Assembly: GCA_030655135.1 (NCBI GenBank)
Contig: JAURWC010000020.1
Location: 124,001-188,000, forward strand
Length of the DNA stretch: 64,000 nt
DNA from: Hyphomicrobiaceae bacterium
GTDB lineage: Bacteria > Pseudomonadota > Alphaproteobacteria > Rhizobiales > Hyphomicrobiaceae
Reading direction: 5' to 3'
The position numbers and the translations under genes are program-made. Of the stretch, positions 1-8,098 are shown in pieces (position 1 is the stretch's first letter; each line of letters starts with the position of its first letter). Under the pieces are notes generated by a model that made no database searches, was not told where the DNA came from, and was given only the letters and a program-made list of their open reading frames with translations.

Positions 1-281
1 CCGAACCACCGCTTGCGTTGGAAGGCGCTGCCGATCGCTTCAATCATCGCGACGGTAACGACGACTACATCCAGCCGGGCAATCTATTCCGGCTGCTGAA
101 GCCGAATGCCAAGGAGCGGCTGATGGACAACATCGCTGCGGCCATGCAAGGCGTGCCGAAGGAGATCGTGGAACGGCAGGTGGTTCACTTCATGCGCGCG
201 GACCCGGCGTACGGCGCGGGCGTAGCCCAGCGCATGGGTGTTGCCGTGCCGGTCGAAGCACACAGAACAGCGGCGGAGTAA
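1..281 (+). CDS. katA: Catalase, C-terminal end (partial)
   Basis: The gene enters from before the window; the frame begins at base 3 and about 92 residues are visible. The stretch around residues 10-27, with [18 protein letters not shown], and the later PKEIVERQV match the C-terminal region of clade-3 type haem catalases, which break hydrogen peroxide down to water and oxygen. The haem-binding core and active-site histidine lie outside the window and cannot be checked. A strong hairpin follows the stop codon. The family call is firm; the exact symbol is by similarity. Confidence 0.9.
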   Translation, partial: EPPLALEGAADRFNHRDGNDDYIQPGNLFRLLKPNAKERLMDNIAAAMQGVPKEIVERQVVHFMRADPAYGAGVAQRMGVAVPVEAHRTAAE

Positions 282-309
282 GGGGCAACCCTATCTCCCG
301 CCATTGTAG

Positions 310-353
310 CGCCCCGGGCTCGCCGCCGAACGAGCCTGGGGCGTTGTTATTTT
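310..353. terminator. Bidirectional intrinsic terminator
   Basis: A 12-bp stem pairs 311-322 (GCCCCGGGCTCG) with 331-342, with one wobble pair, and is followed by a T-rich tract (TTGTTATTTT). It lies between the catalase gene and the convergent GapR-family gene, so it can serve both. Confidence 0.8.
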
Positions 354-363
354 ACGGAAAGGT

Positions 364-672
364 CTACTCTGCCGCGATGATGTGGTGGGGGGCGTCGTCG
401 CCGCCGTTCATGGGCATGGGGTTGTCGTTTAGCATGCCCAGGGCGTGCATATAGACCTCGAGGATGCTTTCTTCCTCTTCGCGCTCTGTCTGGCTTTTCT
501 TGCGCATGCGAACGATCTCGCGCAGCGCCTTGACGTCAAAGCCGACGCCCTTGGCTTCCAGGTATTTGTCACGGATGTCAGACGCGAGCGCCTTCTTCTC
601 TTCTTCCAGCCGCTCGATCTGTTCAATGAATTGGCGCAGCTGGTTCTGGGCCGAAGCCTGGAGCGTCGTCAT
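364..672 (-). CDS. GapR-family DNA-binding protein (DUF2312)
   Basis: A 102-residue protein. Residues about 10-80 have the family pattern: NQLRQFIEQIERLEEEKK, then GFDVKALREIVRMRKK and an acidic REEEESILEVYMHALG helix. In Caulobacter GapR is a nucleoid-associated protein that prefers overtwisted DNA ahead of forks and polymerases. The C-terminal tail (rich in N, M, P, H) is longer than in the minimal family. It lies in the host segment, next to DUF1244 and pyruvate kinase genes, an arrangement I associate with Rhizobiales. Some phages also carry such genes, but this copy is outside the prophage borders. A paralogue rather than the main gapR cannot be excluded. Confidence 0.85.
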   Translation of the reverse strand: MTTLQASAQNQLRQFIEQIERLEEEKKALASDIRDKYLEAKGVGFDVKALREIVRMRKKSQTEREEEESILEVYMHALGMLNDNPMPMNGGDDAPHHIIAAE

Positions 673-891
673 CTTGTATACCCCACGTGTTACGGGCGCC
701 GGGTCCCTCTCGGCGCATCTGGCAAACGCTAGCGATCGGTCAGGGGGGCATCAAGGCCAGCAAAGAACCATCCAGAGGTATTTGGGCAACGGTTCCGGCC
801 TCCGCTCTATGGGTCGCTAAGCTCGCTCCCTTACATCCAGCAGGGATGGAGCAAGAGGGGACGAAATGACATCGAGAGGGAATTGCTAAGG

Positions 892-911
892 CTATACAAA
901 ATATTGTATAG
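892..911 (+). promoter_or_regulatory. Palindromic operator of the toxin-antitoxin operon
   Basis: CTATACAA and TTGTATAG form a perfect 8-bp inverted repeat around the 4-bp spacer AATA. It ends 7 bases before the toxin ATG at 919, so it overlaps the expected promoter and leader. Autoregulation by the antitoxin or the complex is the usual arrangement for this type of operon; here it is inferred from position. Confidence 0.65.
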
Positions 912-918
912 TTGAAGA

Positions 919-1260
919 ATGAGCGGAAGACGCCGCCTGATCGAATTCAGAGGAAGCGCCCTCGACGACTTGCGGTCGTTCCCTTCCGAGGCCCGGCAGG
1001 AAGCCGGCTATCAGCTCCACCGGGTGCAACAAGGCAACCACCCTAGTGACTGGAAGCCGATGACGTCAGTCGGCAAGGGTGTTTCCGAGATTCGGATCCG
1101 CGACGAGTCCGGCGCCTATCGGGTGTTGTATGTGACAAAGTTTGCGGCTGCCGTGTACGTGCTCCACTGTTTCGAGAAGAAAACTGAAAAGACACGGCAG
1201 CAGGACATCGACCTAGCGGCAAAGCGGTACCGCGAATTGGTGCAGGAATACAAACGATGA
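919..1260 (+). CDS. higB: HigB/RelE-like toxin (Gp49-type)
   Basis: A 113-residue protein of the RelE-superfamily, phage-derived Gp49/DUF891 type. Characteristic parts are the N-terminal REFRGS-like strand (RLIEFRGSALDDLRSFP), the GHxP-like segment NHPSDWKPM, the central VSEIRIRDESGAYRVLYV, and the closing VLHCFEKKTEKT. Such toxins cleave mRNA on the ribosome. The toxin gene precedes the antitoxin gene, as in HigBA systems, and overlaps it by ATGA. The pair sits between conserved host genes, so it may be a small acquired islet. Activity is inferred. Confidence 0.82.
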   Translation: MSGRRRLIEFRGSALDDLRSFPSEARQEAGYQLHRVQQGNHPSDWKPMTSVGKGVSEIRIRDESGAYRVLYVTKFAAAVYVLHCFEKKTEKTRQQDIDLAAKRYRELVQEYKR

Positions 1261-1538
1261 CCAAGAAAAAGTTCAACAGTGTTTGGGACGCGATCGAAGA
1301 TACGCCTGAGGCGGCAGAAAACATGAAGCTGCGTTCGATCCTTATGACGGCCCTTCAGAACCATATTTCGCGGGCTGACCTCAGCCAGGCGAACGCGGCC
1401 AAACTATTTGGCGTCACGCAGCCCCGCATCTCAGACCTCATGCGCGGAAAGATCAGTCTGTTTGGGCTCGATGCGCTGGTCAACATGGCAGCCGCGGCGG
1501 ACCTGAAAATCGAGCTCCGTATTTTGGAGAAGACCTAG
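1257..1538 (+). CDS. higA: HigA-like antitoxin, XRE-type HTH
   Basis: A 93-residue protein whose start overlaps the toxin stop (ATGA), implying translational coupling. Residues about 42-70 form a helix-turn-helix: LSQANAAKLFGVTQPRISDLMRG, the pattern of XRE/HTH_37 antitoxins paired with Gp49-type toxins. It should bind the toxin and the palindrome upstream of the operon. The N-terminal 30 residues (SVWDAIEDTPEAAENMK) are typical of this subfamily. Family confident, in vivo role inferred. Confidence 0.85.
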   Translation: MTKKKFNSVWDAIEDTPEAAENMKLRSILMTALQNHISRADLSQANAAKLFGVTQPRISDLMRGKISLFGLDALVNMAAAADLKIELRILEKT

Positions 1539-1542
1539 CCGC

Positions 1543-1851
1543 TCAATGCTCGTGCGGATTAGACTTGGCGAATGCAGCTTGCTGGCTGGCCGTCGCGTCG
1601 GTCTGATATTTGGCTTTCCACTCGGCGAAGGGCATGCCGTAGACGATTTCGCGGGCGTCATCCTTACTGAGGTTCAGGCCTTTGGCTTCGGCTGCTGCCT
1701 GATACCAGTTCGACAGGCAGTTCCGGCAGAAGCCGGCGAGGTTCATCATGTCGATGTTCTGCACGTCGGTGCGCGTGCGCAGGTGCTCTAGCAGGCGGCG
1801 GAAGGCGGCGGCCTCAAGCTCGGTTTGGGTTTGCTGGTCGAACTCAGCCAT
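1543..1851 (-). CDS. DUF1244 family protein
   Basis: A 102-residue protein with the DUF1244 pattern: AAAFRRLLEHLRTRTDVQNIDMMNLAGFCRNCLSNWYQAAA, then GLNLSKDDAREIVYGMPFAEWKAKYQ. Function unknown; the family is common in Alpha- and Gammaproteobacteria. The CRNC pair could bind metal. It converges on the antitoxin gene and is followed upstream by an N-formylglutamate amidohydrolase gene on the same strand. Confidence 0.88.
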   Translation of the reverse strand: MAEFDQQTQTELEAAAFRRLLEHLRTRTDVQNIDMMNLAGFCRNCLSNWYQAAAEAKGLNLSKDDAREIVYGMPFAEWKAKYQTDATASQQAAFAKSNPHEH

Positions 1852-1905
1852 TGCTGTTGTCCTTATCAGTAGACGGTGGCGGCATAACCGGACGTGAGCG
1901 CTTCT

Positions 1906-2739
1906 TTAATAGTGGCGGACTTGGCGAAGATCGGCACGCAGGTCCTCGCGCGCAAGGATCTGCGAAATAATGCGCGATAGCCGTTCGCCCCACGCAGCCT
2001 GACCGGCCGCATCGCCGATCAAATCCTGACGCACCTCGATGATGGCGTGCGGCAGGCCGCGCATCGAGCCGTGCTGCCACATGCAGTCGCCTTCGAGCGC
2101 GCCGTGGTAAGGCTCGTTGTCGCCGACGATGAGATCACCTTCGGCGGACAGGGCCTGCAGCAGCGGCACGGCAAAGCGTGGATCCTTGTCCCACAGGACA
2201 CTGACGTGCCACGGCCGCGGCACGCCTTTCCAATTGTCGGTAAAGGAATGCATGGAGACGAGAACTGGCGGCACACCCGCGGCGAGGAACGTCTCTAGGA
2301 GAGCGCTGATGCGCGTGTGGTAGGGCTCGTAATATGTTGCGAAACGCTTGTGGCGTTCGGCGGCATCCAGAATGCGGTTGCCGGGGATAACCGCGCCGTC
2401 CGACAGGCGCATGATCAACGTGGGATCATCGGCGCCGCGATTAGGATCGATCAGCAAGCGCGAATAGTGCGTGTGGATGGCGGGTGCGCCCAGCGCCTCG
2501 GCCATGTGGCGCGTCACAGATAGGGCGCCGATGTCGTAGGCGATGTGACGCTCAAGCTCGGCTTCAGGGAGGCCGAGCGTGCCGTAACCTGGCGGGAAGG
2601 CATTCGAAGCATGGTCGCAAAACAGTAAGGCGCCCGAGCCGATCGAGCCGGGCAGCACGGTGAACGCCTCCGTGCGATCGAATGCGACAATTGGCACCGG
2701 CCCGGCTCCGGGCGGCCGTTGAACGAAATGTTTCTGCAT
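1906..2739 (-). CDS. N-formylglutamate amidohydrolase family protein
   Basis: A 277-residue protein when started at the ATG at 2739; a longer frame to 2832 would overlap the divergent kinase leader and adds low-complexity sequence. Family motifs are FCDHASNAFP near residue 40, the HTHYSRLLIDPNR segment, VLVSMHSFTDNWKG, and a C-terminal HAIIEVRQDLI. The family is related to zinc carboxypeptidases; the classic member (HutG) releases glutamate from N-formylglutamate in histidine breakdown, but many alphaproteobacterial paralogues have unproven substrates. A second family member lies at 52552-53448, beside cpdR. Confidence 0.87.
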   Translation of the reverse strand: MQKHFVQRPPGAGPVPIVAFDRTEAFTVLPGSIGSGALLFCDHASNAFPPGYGTLGLPEAELERHIAYDIGALSVTRHMAEALGAPAIHTHYSRLLIDPNRGADDPTLIMRLSDGAVIPGNRILDAAERHKRFATYYEPYHTRISALLETFLAAGVPPVLVSMHSFTDNWKGVPRPWHVSVLWDKDPRFAVPLLQALSAEGDLIVGDNEPYHGALEGDCMWQHGSMRGLPHAIIEVRQDLIGDAAGQAAWGERLSRIISQILAREDLRADLRQVRHY

Positions 2740-2864
2740 TGCCAGACTTATAGCCAGCCCTGCGGCGGTCGGCCAGTGGCGTGGCAAGGAGGTGCTTGAC
2801 CGCGTACCGCCCATCCCCCAAACCACTAGCAAAGAACAAGATGCCTAGGGAGCAATGTCGCGAC

Positions 2865-4160
2865 ATGGCCAGCCTCGATCCGACCCGCCAACGCCAACTC
2901 ATGCGCGCCATGTACGATAAGGCGGTTTCCGCCGCTCACCCCGCAACTTGTGTCCCCCCGCACCTGCCCAACGTGCCGGAGGGGGGCCGTATCATCATCG
3001 TCGGCGCCGGCAAGGCATCGGCGGCCATGGCGCAGGCCGCTGAGCGTCATTACACCAGCAAGGGCGAAGCCAGCCGGATCACGGGCGCGATCACGACGCG
3101 CCACGGCTACGGATTGCCGACGGACACCCTGCCGATCATCGAAGCCGGGCACCCGGTGCCGGACGCCAATTCCATTGCATCAGCCAAGCTTGCCGTCTCA
3201 CTCGCGAAGACGGCCGGGCCAAACGATCTGGTTTTGTGCCTGCTCTCGGGTGGAGCGTCGGCGTTGTGGTCGGCGCCGGTCGAGGGCGTGTCCTTCGCCG
3301 ACAAGGCGGCGCTGACGAAGCAACTACTGAAGTCGGGTGCGCGGATATCGGAGATGAACTGCGTGCGCAAACATCTGTCTCGCATCAAGGGTGGGCGGCT
3401 TGCGGCGGCATCGTACCCGGCGAAGCTGATCACGCTCTCCATCTCCGACGTGCCGGGTGACGATCCCGATGCGATCGGTTCGGGCCCGACCGTGGGCGAT
3501 CCCACGACGCTGGCGGACGCCTTGGCCGTGCTGCAAGCCTACAAGATTTCGCCCCCGGCCTCGGTGCTGGCGGCGCTGGCGCAATCGCAGAACGAAACCG
3601 TTAAGCCTGGTTCGCCGGAGCTTGCGGCAAGCACCTACATCATGACGGCGACGCCGCGCATGTCGATCGAAGCGGCTGCCGACCTAGCACGGTCGGAAGG
3701 CTATCGCGTCGAGGTTCTCGGAGACAGCCTGGAAGGAGAGGCCCGCGATGTCGGAGCGGCCCACGCCAAGCTGGCACTGGATGCCAAGGCGCGTGGCGAA
3801 CGGCTCGCGATCCTGTCGGGCGGCGAATTCACCGTGACGGTGCGCGGCAACGGCGCAGGCGGGCCCAACCAGGAGTATGCCATGGGCCTGGCGATCGCGT
3901 TGGGCGGCGCAAGCGGCATCGCGGCGCTCGCCGGCGATACCGACGGCATCGACGGCGGCGGTGGGAATGCCGACGATCCGGCGGGTGCGATCGTCATGCC
4001 GGACACACTGGCGCGGGCAAATGCGCTCAATCTCAATGCCGCCGCTTTGTTGGCCAACAACGACTCGACGGGGTTCTTCCGTCAACTCGGCGACTTGCTC
4101 GAGTGTGGTCCAACGCAAACCAACGTCAACGACTTCCGCGTCATTTTGGTCGATCCTTGA
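2865..4160 (+). CDS. gckA: Glycerate 2-kinase (MOFRL family)
   Basis: A 431-residue protein of the DUF4147 plus MOFRL type, close to the usual length. Visible features are the N-terminal IIIVGAGKASAAMAQA, the serine-rich LCLLSGGASALWSAP, the loop ISEMNCVRKHLSRIKGGRLA, SDVPGDDPDAIGSGPTV, and the C-terminal MOFRL part with LSGGEFTVTVRG and AGDTDGIDG. It phosphorylates D-glycerate to 2-phosphoglycerate, joining the serine cycle or tartrate/glyoxylate breakdown. The ATG at 2865 is preferred (AGGGAG 12 bases before it); 2841 is possible. The same family has often been annotated as hydroxypyruvate reductase (TtuD). Confidence 0.88.
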   Translation: MASLDPTRQRQLMRAMYDKAVSAAHPATCVPPHLPNVPEGGRIIIVGAGKASAAMAQAAERHYTSKGEASRITGAITTRHGYGLPTDTLPIIEAGHPVPDANSIASAKLAVSLAKTAGPNDLVLCLLSGGASALWSAPVEGVSFADKAALTKQLLKSGARISEMNCVRKHLSRIKGGRLAAASYPAKLITLSISDVPGDDPDAIGSGPTVGDPTTLADALAVLQAYKISPPASVLAALAQSQNETVKPGSPELAASTYIMTATPRMSIEAAADLARSEGYRVEVLGDSLEGEARDVGAAHAKLALDAKARGERLAILSGGEFTVTVRGNGAGGPNQEYAMGLAIALGGASGIAALAGDTDGIDGGGGNADDPAGAIVMPDTLARANALNLNAAALLANNDSTGFFRQLGDLLECGPTQTNVNDFRVILVDP

Positions 4161-4244
4161 CCATGGGCGTTCCGGCCTTGCGGGAAAGCCGGTAGGCTCA
4201 AGCTTGCGCGGTGGGGTGGCCGTTCGCAGCTCAATCGGACGTGA

Positions 4245-4721
4245 ATGCCTAAGCAAAGTCCAAACAGTTCGGCACGCCTGAGCCGGCCGTGGGCCTACGC
4301 ACTGTCGTGCGGGCTGACGCTGCTGGTCAGCGCGACTGCGGCGCACGCCGATCTACGGTTGTGCAATTCCACGTCCAGCCGTATCGGCGTGGCCATTGGC
4401 TATCAGGACGTCAACGGATGGGCGACGGAGGGCTGGTGGAACATCGCGTCGCACACCTGCGAAACCCTTTTGAAAGGCTCGGTCCCTAGCCGATACCTAT
4501 ACGTGCATGCGGTGGACTACGATCGTGGCGGCGAATGGGCCGGCGAGAGTTTCATGTGCACTACTGACAAGTCGTTCGCAATCCGGGGGGTGCAGGACTG
4601 CCCCAAACGTGGCTATAAGCGAACCGGATTTTTTCAAGTTGATACAGGAGAGGCGAACGAGTGGACGATCCGCTTGACCGATCCGGGAGATGGGAGCCGT
4701 AAGGCGGATGAAACGCAATAG
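4245..4721 (+). CDS. DUF1036 family exported protein
   Basis: A 158-residue protein with an N-terminal signal sequence (hydrophobic core ALSCGLTLLVSATAAHA, likely cleavage near residue 35). The mature part begins DLRLCNSTSSRIGVAIGYQD, followed by GWWNIASHTCETLL and CTTDKSFAIRG, the DUF1036 pattern with conserved Trp and paired cysteines. Role unknown; predicted periplasmic. It overlaps the pyruvate kinase start by 14 bases, and this neighbourhood is common in Rhizobiales. Confidence 0.88.
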   Translation: MPKQSPNSSARLSRPWAYALSCGLTLLVSATAAHADLRLCNSTSSRIGVAIGYQDVNGWATEGWWNIASHTCETLLKGSVPSRYLYVHAVDYDRGGEWAGESFMCTTDKSFAIRGVQDCPKRGYKRTGFFQVDTGEANEWTIRLTDPGDGSRKADETQ

Positions 4722-6195
4722 ACGCATGAAGCTGGTGGCGACGCTTGGGCCCGCCTCGCAGCCGCCTGATATGATGGAGCGCCTGTTCATCGCCGGTGTG
4801 GACGTGTTCCGCATCAACATGAGCCACTCGTCTCACGAACTTGCCACCGAGCTGTGCAATTCTGTCCGCGCCGTCGGCAAGAAGCACCGCCATGCCATCG
4901 GCGTGCTGGCAGACTTGCAGGGGCCGAAGTTCCGTCTCGGCGAATTTCACTCTGGCCGCGTGTTCGTCAACGACAGCGCCATTTTCCATTTCGACCGCGA
5001 CGAGAGCCTCGGCAATGCCGAGCGCGTGTTCCTGCCGCATCCCCAGATTTTTGAAAGCGTCAAGCCGGGCCACCTGCTGTTGCTCGACGACGGCAAGATC
5101 CGCATGCGCGTGATCGAGACCAAGAAGGATCGCATCTCCGCCCAGGTGCTGACCGGCGGCGCGCTCGCCAGCCGCAAGGGCATCTCGATGCCCGAGACGA
5201 TCCTGCCGGTCGGGCCGCTGACCGACAAGGACCGGCTGGATCTCGACTGCGCACTGCGTATCAAAGCGGATTGGATCGCCCTGTCGTTCGTGCAGCGGCA
5301 CGAGGACGTCGAGGAGGTCAAGAAGATCGTCGACGGGCGCGCGGCGATCATGGTGAAGATCGAAAAGCCCTCGGCGATCGATGATCTGGAGAAGATTATC
5401 GCGGCGGGCGATGGCTTCATGGTGGCTCGTGGCGATCTTGGCGTTGAACTTCCCGTCGAGCGGGTGCCGAGCCTGCAGAAGCAGATCGTGCGTCAGGCGC
5501 GAGCGGCCGGCAAGCCGGTGGTTGTTGCGACGCAGATGCTGGAGAGCATGATCTCTTCACCGGTGCCGACGCGCGCTGAAGTGTCCGACGTCGCCACTGC
5601 CGTGTTCGACGGCGCCGACGCGGTGATGCTGTCTGCCGAGTCTGCCGTTGGCCAGTATCCCGTCGAAGCCATCGAAGTGATGAACCGAATCGCCATCGAG
5701 GTCGAGAACGATGCCAGCTACGACGCCATGGTGCACGCCGTGGATCTGGCGCCATTGCCGACAGGTGCTGATGCGATCGCAGCCGCCTCGCACGCGATTG
5801 CTGACACGTTGGAACTGGGCGCCATCGTTTGCTACACCGCCACCGGCTCCACGGCGCTGCGCGTTGCGCGCGAACGGCCGGGCGTGACCGTGATCGGGCT
5901 GACGCCGATCGAGGAAACGGCACAGCGCTTGTCCATGGTCTGGGGCATCCAGACGGTTCTGACCGGTGACCCAAAGGATCTCGCCGACATGGTGCGCAAG
6001 GCGTGCCGCATCTCGTTCGACGAGGGCTTCGTGAAGGCGGGCCAGGGCATGGTCATCACGGCCGGCGTGCCGCTGGGCTCGCCGGGCGCCACCAACATGA
6101 TCCGCATTGCCTATCTCAACGAAGACGGCCTGCCGGACGGCCATACGTCTGAAGGCCCGATCCGCCGCGCGCCGGGACGCAGGGCGCAAGGCTAA
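4708..6195 (+). CDS. pyk: Pyruvate kinase
   Basis: A 495-residue enzyme starting MKRNRRMKLVATLGPAS, transferring phosphate from phosphoenolpyruvate to ADP. Landmarks are FRINMSHSS near residue 33, DLQGPKFRLG, the catalytic MVKIEKPSAIDDLE, the metal-binding MVARGDLGVE, and VATQMLESMISSPVPTRAEVSDVA. The C-terminal allosteric domain carries the nucleotide/effector region around GSTALRVARERPGV. I chose ATG 4708 because the aligned family begins a few residues before the KLVATLGPAS strand; 4690 is an in-frame alternative. Confidence 0.96.
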   Translation: MKRNRRMKLVATLGPASQPPDMMERLFIAGVDVFRINMSHSSHELATELCNSVRAVGKKHRHAIGVLADLQGPKFRLGEFHSGRVFVNDSAIFHFDRDESLGNAERVFLPHPQIFESVKPGHLLLLDDGKIRMRVIETKKDRISAQVLTGGALASRKGISMPETILPVGPLTDKDRLDLDCALRIKADWIALSFVQRHEDVEEVKKIVDGRAAIMVKIEKPSAIDDLEKIIAAGDGFMVARGDLGVELPVERVPSLQKQIVRQARAAGKPVVVATQMLESMISSPVPTRAEVSDVATAVFDGADAVMLSAESAVGQYPVEAIEVMNRIAIEVENDASYDAMVHAVDLAPLPTGADAIAAASHAIADTLELGAIVCYTATGSTALRVARERPGVTVIGLTPIEETAQRLSMVWGIQTVLTGDPKDLADMVRKACRISFDEGFVKAGQGMVITAGVPLGSPGATNMIRIAYLNEDGLPDGHTSEGPIRRAPGRRAQG

Positions 6196-6276
6196 GCATT
6201 GCACGCGCGCGGCTATCCAGGCACCTTCGAATCGGTGATGCATTCGTAGCGATATGCTCTGCCTGGAGATGTCACG

Positions 6277-7137
6277 ATGGCGATGGTTGCACTGCGGCTC
6301 GGCACGATTGTCGTTGCGATGTGCGGTGCCTCGTCTGCTGCGTTTGCGGGCGATGCGGGGGCGGACAAGAGCCAGTACACGCTTTTCAACCCGGCACCCG
6401 GCAGCGCGATGCGCGAGATGAGTACGGACCGGCCGGACAAGACGGAGAGCCCGTACACCGTCGACGCGGGGCATATCCAGATCGAGACCGACCTCGTCGC
6501 CTACACGCGCGACACGGAAGACGGCGTGACGACCGAAACGCTGGACGTGGTGCCGTTCAACTTCAAGGTCGGGCTGACTAACTCGTCCGACGTGCAGTTC
6601 GTCTACGGCAGCTTCAGCCGTGTACGCGTCGAGGGGCCCGGCGGCTTCAAGGACAACGAGAGCGGCGCGGGTGATCTCGTGATCCGCTACAAGCAGAATT
6701 TTTGGGGCAACGACGGCGGCAAGACCGCTTTCGGCATCATGCCGTTCGTGAAGATCCCCACGAGCACGTTCGACGACGCCAACGATGACGTCGAGGGCGG
6801 CGTCATCCTGCCGCTGGCGATCGACTTGGGTAACGGCATGGGGCTCGGGCTCATGACGGAGGTCGATATTCTGCGCGATGGGGCGAGGCGCGGGTACGAG
6901 CCGACGTTCATCAATTCGGCGACGCTGAGCTTTGAGCTGACGAAAAAGCTCGGGCTTTACACCGAGGTCTACACCGAGCGAAGTGCCGAGGATGGCGCTG
7001 AGACGGTAGTGACGCTCGACGCCGGCCTCACGTACGCGATGACCGACAACCTCCAACTGGATACGGGCGTCAACGTCGGCGTGACTGATGCGGCCGACGA
7101 TTTGAACATCTTCGCGGGGCTATCACGCAGGTTCTAA
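6277..7137 (+). CDS. Outer-membrane beta-barrel protein (Phenol_MetA_deg-like)
   Basis: A 286-residue protein with a signal peptide of about 24 residues ending near SSAAFAGDAG. The mature part starts with STDRPDKTESPYTVDAGHIQIETD, the mark of the family of transporter-like barrels named after a phenol meta-pathway protein (PF13557). Alternating hydrophobic strands with GMGLGLMTEVDIL and a final aromatic residue (LSRRF) fit an outer-membrane barrel. The substrate is unknown. It runs into a convergent TPR gene with only 24 bases between. Confidence 0.78.
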   Translation: MAMVALRLGTIVVAMCGASSAAFAGDAGADKSQYTLFNPAPGSAMREMSTDRPDKTESPYTVDAGHIQIETDLVAYTRDTEDGVTTETLDVVPFNFKVGLTNSSDVQFVYGSFSRVRVEGPGGFKDNESGAGDLVIRYKQNFWGNDGGKTAFGIMPFVKIPTSTFDDANDDVEGGVILPLAIDLGNGMGLGLMTEVDILRDGARRGYEPTFINSATLSFELTKKLGLYTEVYTERSAEDGAETVVTLDAGLTYAMTDNLQLDTGVNVGVTDAADDLNIFAGLSRRF

Positions 7138-7161
7138 TGAAGCCTCAGGCCGGGAGCGCGG

Positions 7162-7779
7162 TTAAATGCCCTGCCCCTCGACGTCGCGCACGAGTTCGTC
7201 ATGCGCCTGCTGTACGCCGGGCGCCAGCGGGTAGACTTCCAGCAGCTTCTTCATGGCGGTCAGCGCCGCTTTTTTCTGCCCCTGCTCGCGCAGAATGTTG
7301 GACAGGCCCTCGAGCGCCTTGAAGTGCTGGGGATCGAGGGCCAGGACGCGGCGCAGATCGCCCACGGCGCGTTCGATCTGATTGGTCGAGTAGAAGACCA
7401 CGGCGCGCCGGTTCCAGGCCTCGGCGAAATCCGGTTGCAGTTCGACGGCGACGGTCAGGAACTTGAGTGCGAGATCATTCTTGTTCTGCGCCATGGCGGT
7501 CGCCGATCGCTCCATCAGCACCATCGACGTGTCGGTTCCGGCATGGGCCCACAGACGCTCGATACTGGCAGCGACTTTGGCTGCCGATTCCGCGTCTGGC
7601 GCGGTCGCCAGCTTGGCGTGCATGTCGGCCAGCATTTTGCTGATCTGGTCGGGAGTGGCTGGCGCAGCATTCGGCCCGGGTGGGGCCGTCAGCCCCTTGC
7701 CGGCCGTTTGCGCAAACGCAGACGCAGCGGCGCAAGCTGCGGCCACCGCGACTAATAGGTAAACTTTGGATCTCATCAT
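7162..7779 (-). CDS. Exported TPR-repeat protein
   Basis: A 205-residue protein with a signal peptide (LLVAVAAACAAASAFA, cleavage near residue 24). Residues about 85-170 contain tetratricopeptide repeats, for example LALKFLTVAVELQPDFAEAWNRRAVVFY and AVGDLRRVLALDPQHFKALEGLSNILREQG. TPR units build protein-protein contact surfaces; a periplasmic partner cannot be named. Alphaproteobacteria often have one such gene near central metabolism genes. Confidence 0.8.
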   Translation of the reverse strand: MMRSKVYLLVAVAAACAAASAFAQTAGKGLTAPPGPNAAPATPDQISKMLADMHAKLATAPDAESAAKVAASIERLWAHAGTDTSMVLMERSATAMAQNKNDLALKFLTVAVELQPDFAEAWNRRAVVFYSTNQIERAVGDLRRVLALDPQHFKALEGLSNILREQGQKKAALTAMKKLLEVYPLAPGVQQAHDELVRDVEGQGI

Positions 7780-7792
7780 GCGCCTAAGATAG

Positions 7793-7808
7793 AAGGCCGA
7801 TTGGCCTT
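7793..7808 (-). terminator. Probable terminator after rpmJ
   Basis: AAGGCC (7793-7798) pairs perfectly with GGCCTT (7803-7808); on the minus strand it is followed by the T-rich CTATCTT. It lies 20 bases after the rpmJ stop. Stem is short, so strength is uncertain. Confidence 0.5.
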
Positions 7809-7828
7809 CGTCAAAGGCAACAAGGGGC

Positions 7829-7954
7829 TTAGCCCTGGCGTGCCTTGAAGCGGCGGTGCGTCTTGTTGATGACGTACAGGCGGCCCTTGCGGCGAACGAC
7901 GCGGTTGTCGCGATGGCGCGACCGCAGCGACTTGAGGGAATTTTTGACTTTCAT
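7829..7954 (-). CDS. rpmJ: 50S ribosomal protein bL36
   Basis: A 41-residue protein: it starts [17 protein letters not shown] and ends with [12 protein letters not shown]. This is the longer, cysteine-poor bL36 type (C-minus paralogue) found in many Proteobacteria, lacking the zinc-binding Cys-His set of the classic 37-38 residue form. It is a component of the large ribosomal subunit. The zinc-free form is often induced under zinc limitation in bacteria with both copies; whether a second copy exists here cannot be seen. Confidence 0.93.
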   Translation of the reverse strand: MKVKNSLKSLRSRHRDNRVVRRKGRLYVINKTHRRFKARQG

Positions 7955-8060
7955 TTGCGTGCCATTCGTAAAACATGAGGCCGCGCCACCGAACCGATCG
8001 TCCGGGGCTGCGCCCTGCCAATTTCATGCCGGGTGTATAACCGCGGCCGGGCGGCAGAAC

Positions 8061-8080
8061 AAGCCCCAAAAGTGGGGCTT
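8061..8080. terminator. Hairpin downstream of the sugar transferase gene
   Basis: AAGCCCC (8061-8067) and GGGGCTT (8074-8080) form a perfect 7-bp stem, 19 bases after the stop of the minus-strand sugar transferase gene. No clear T-run follows, so termination is only suggested. Confidence 0.4.
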
Positions 8081-8098
8081 AAGCGCCTGTTCAGGCGT

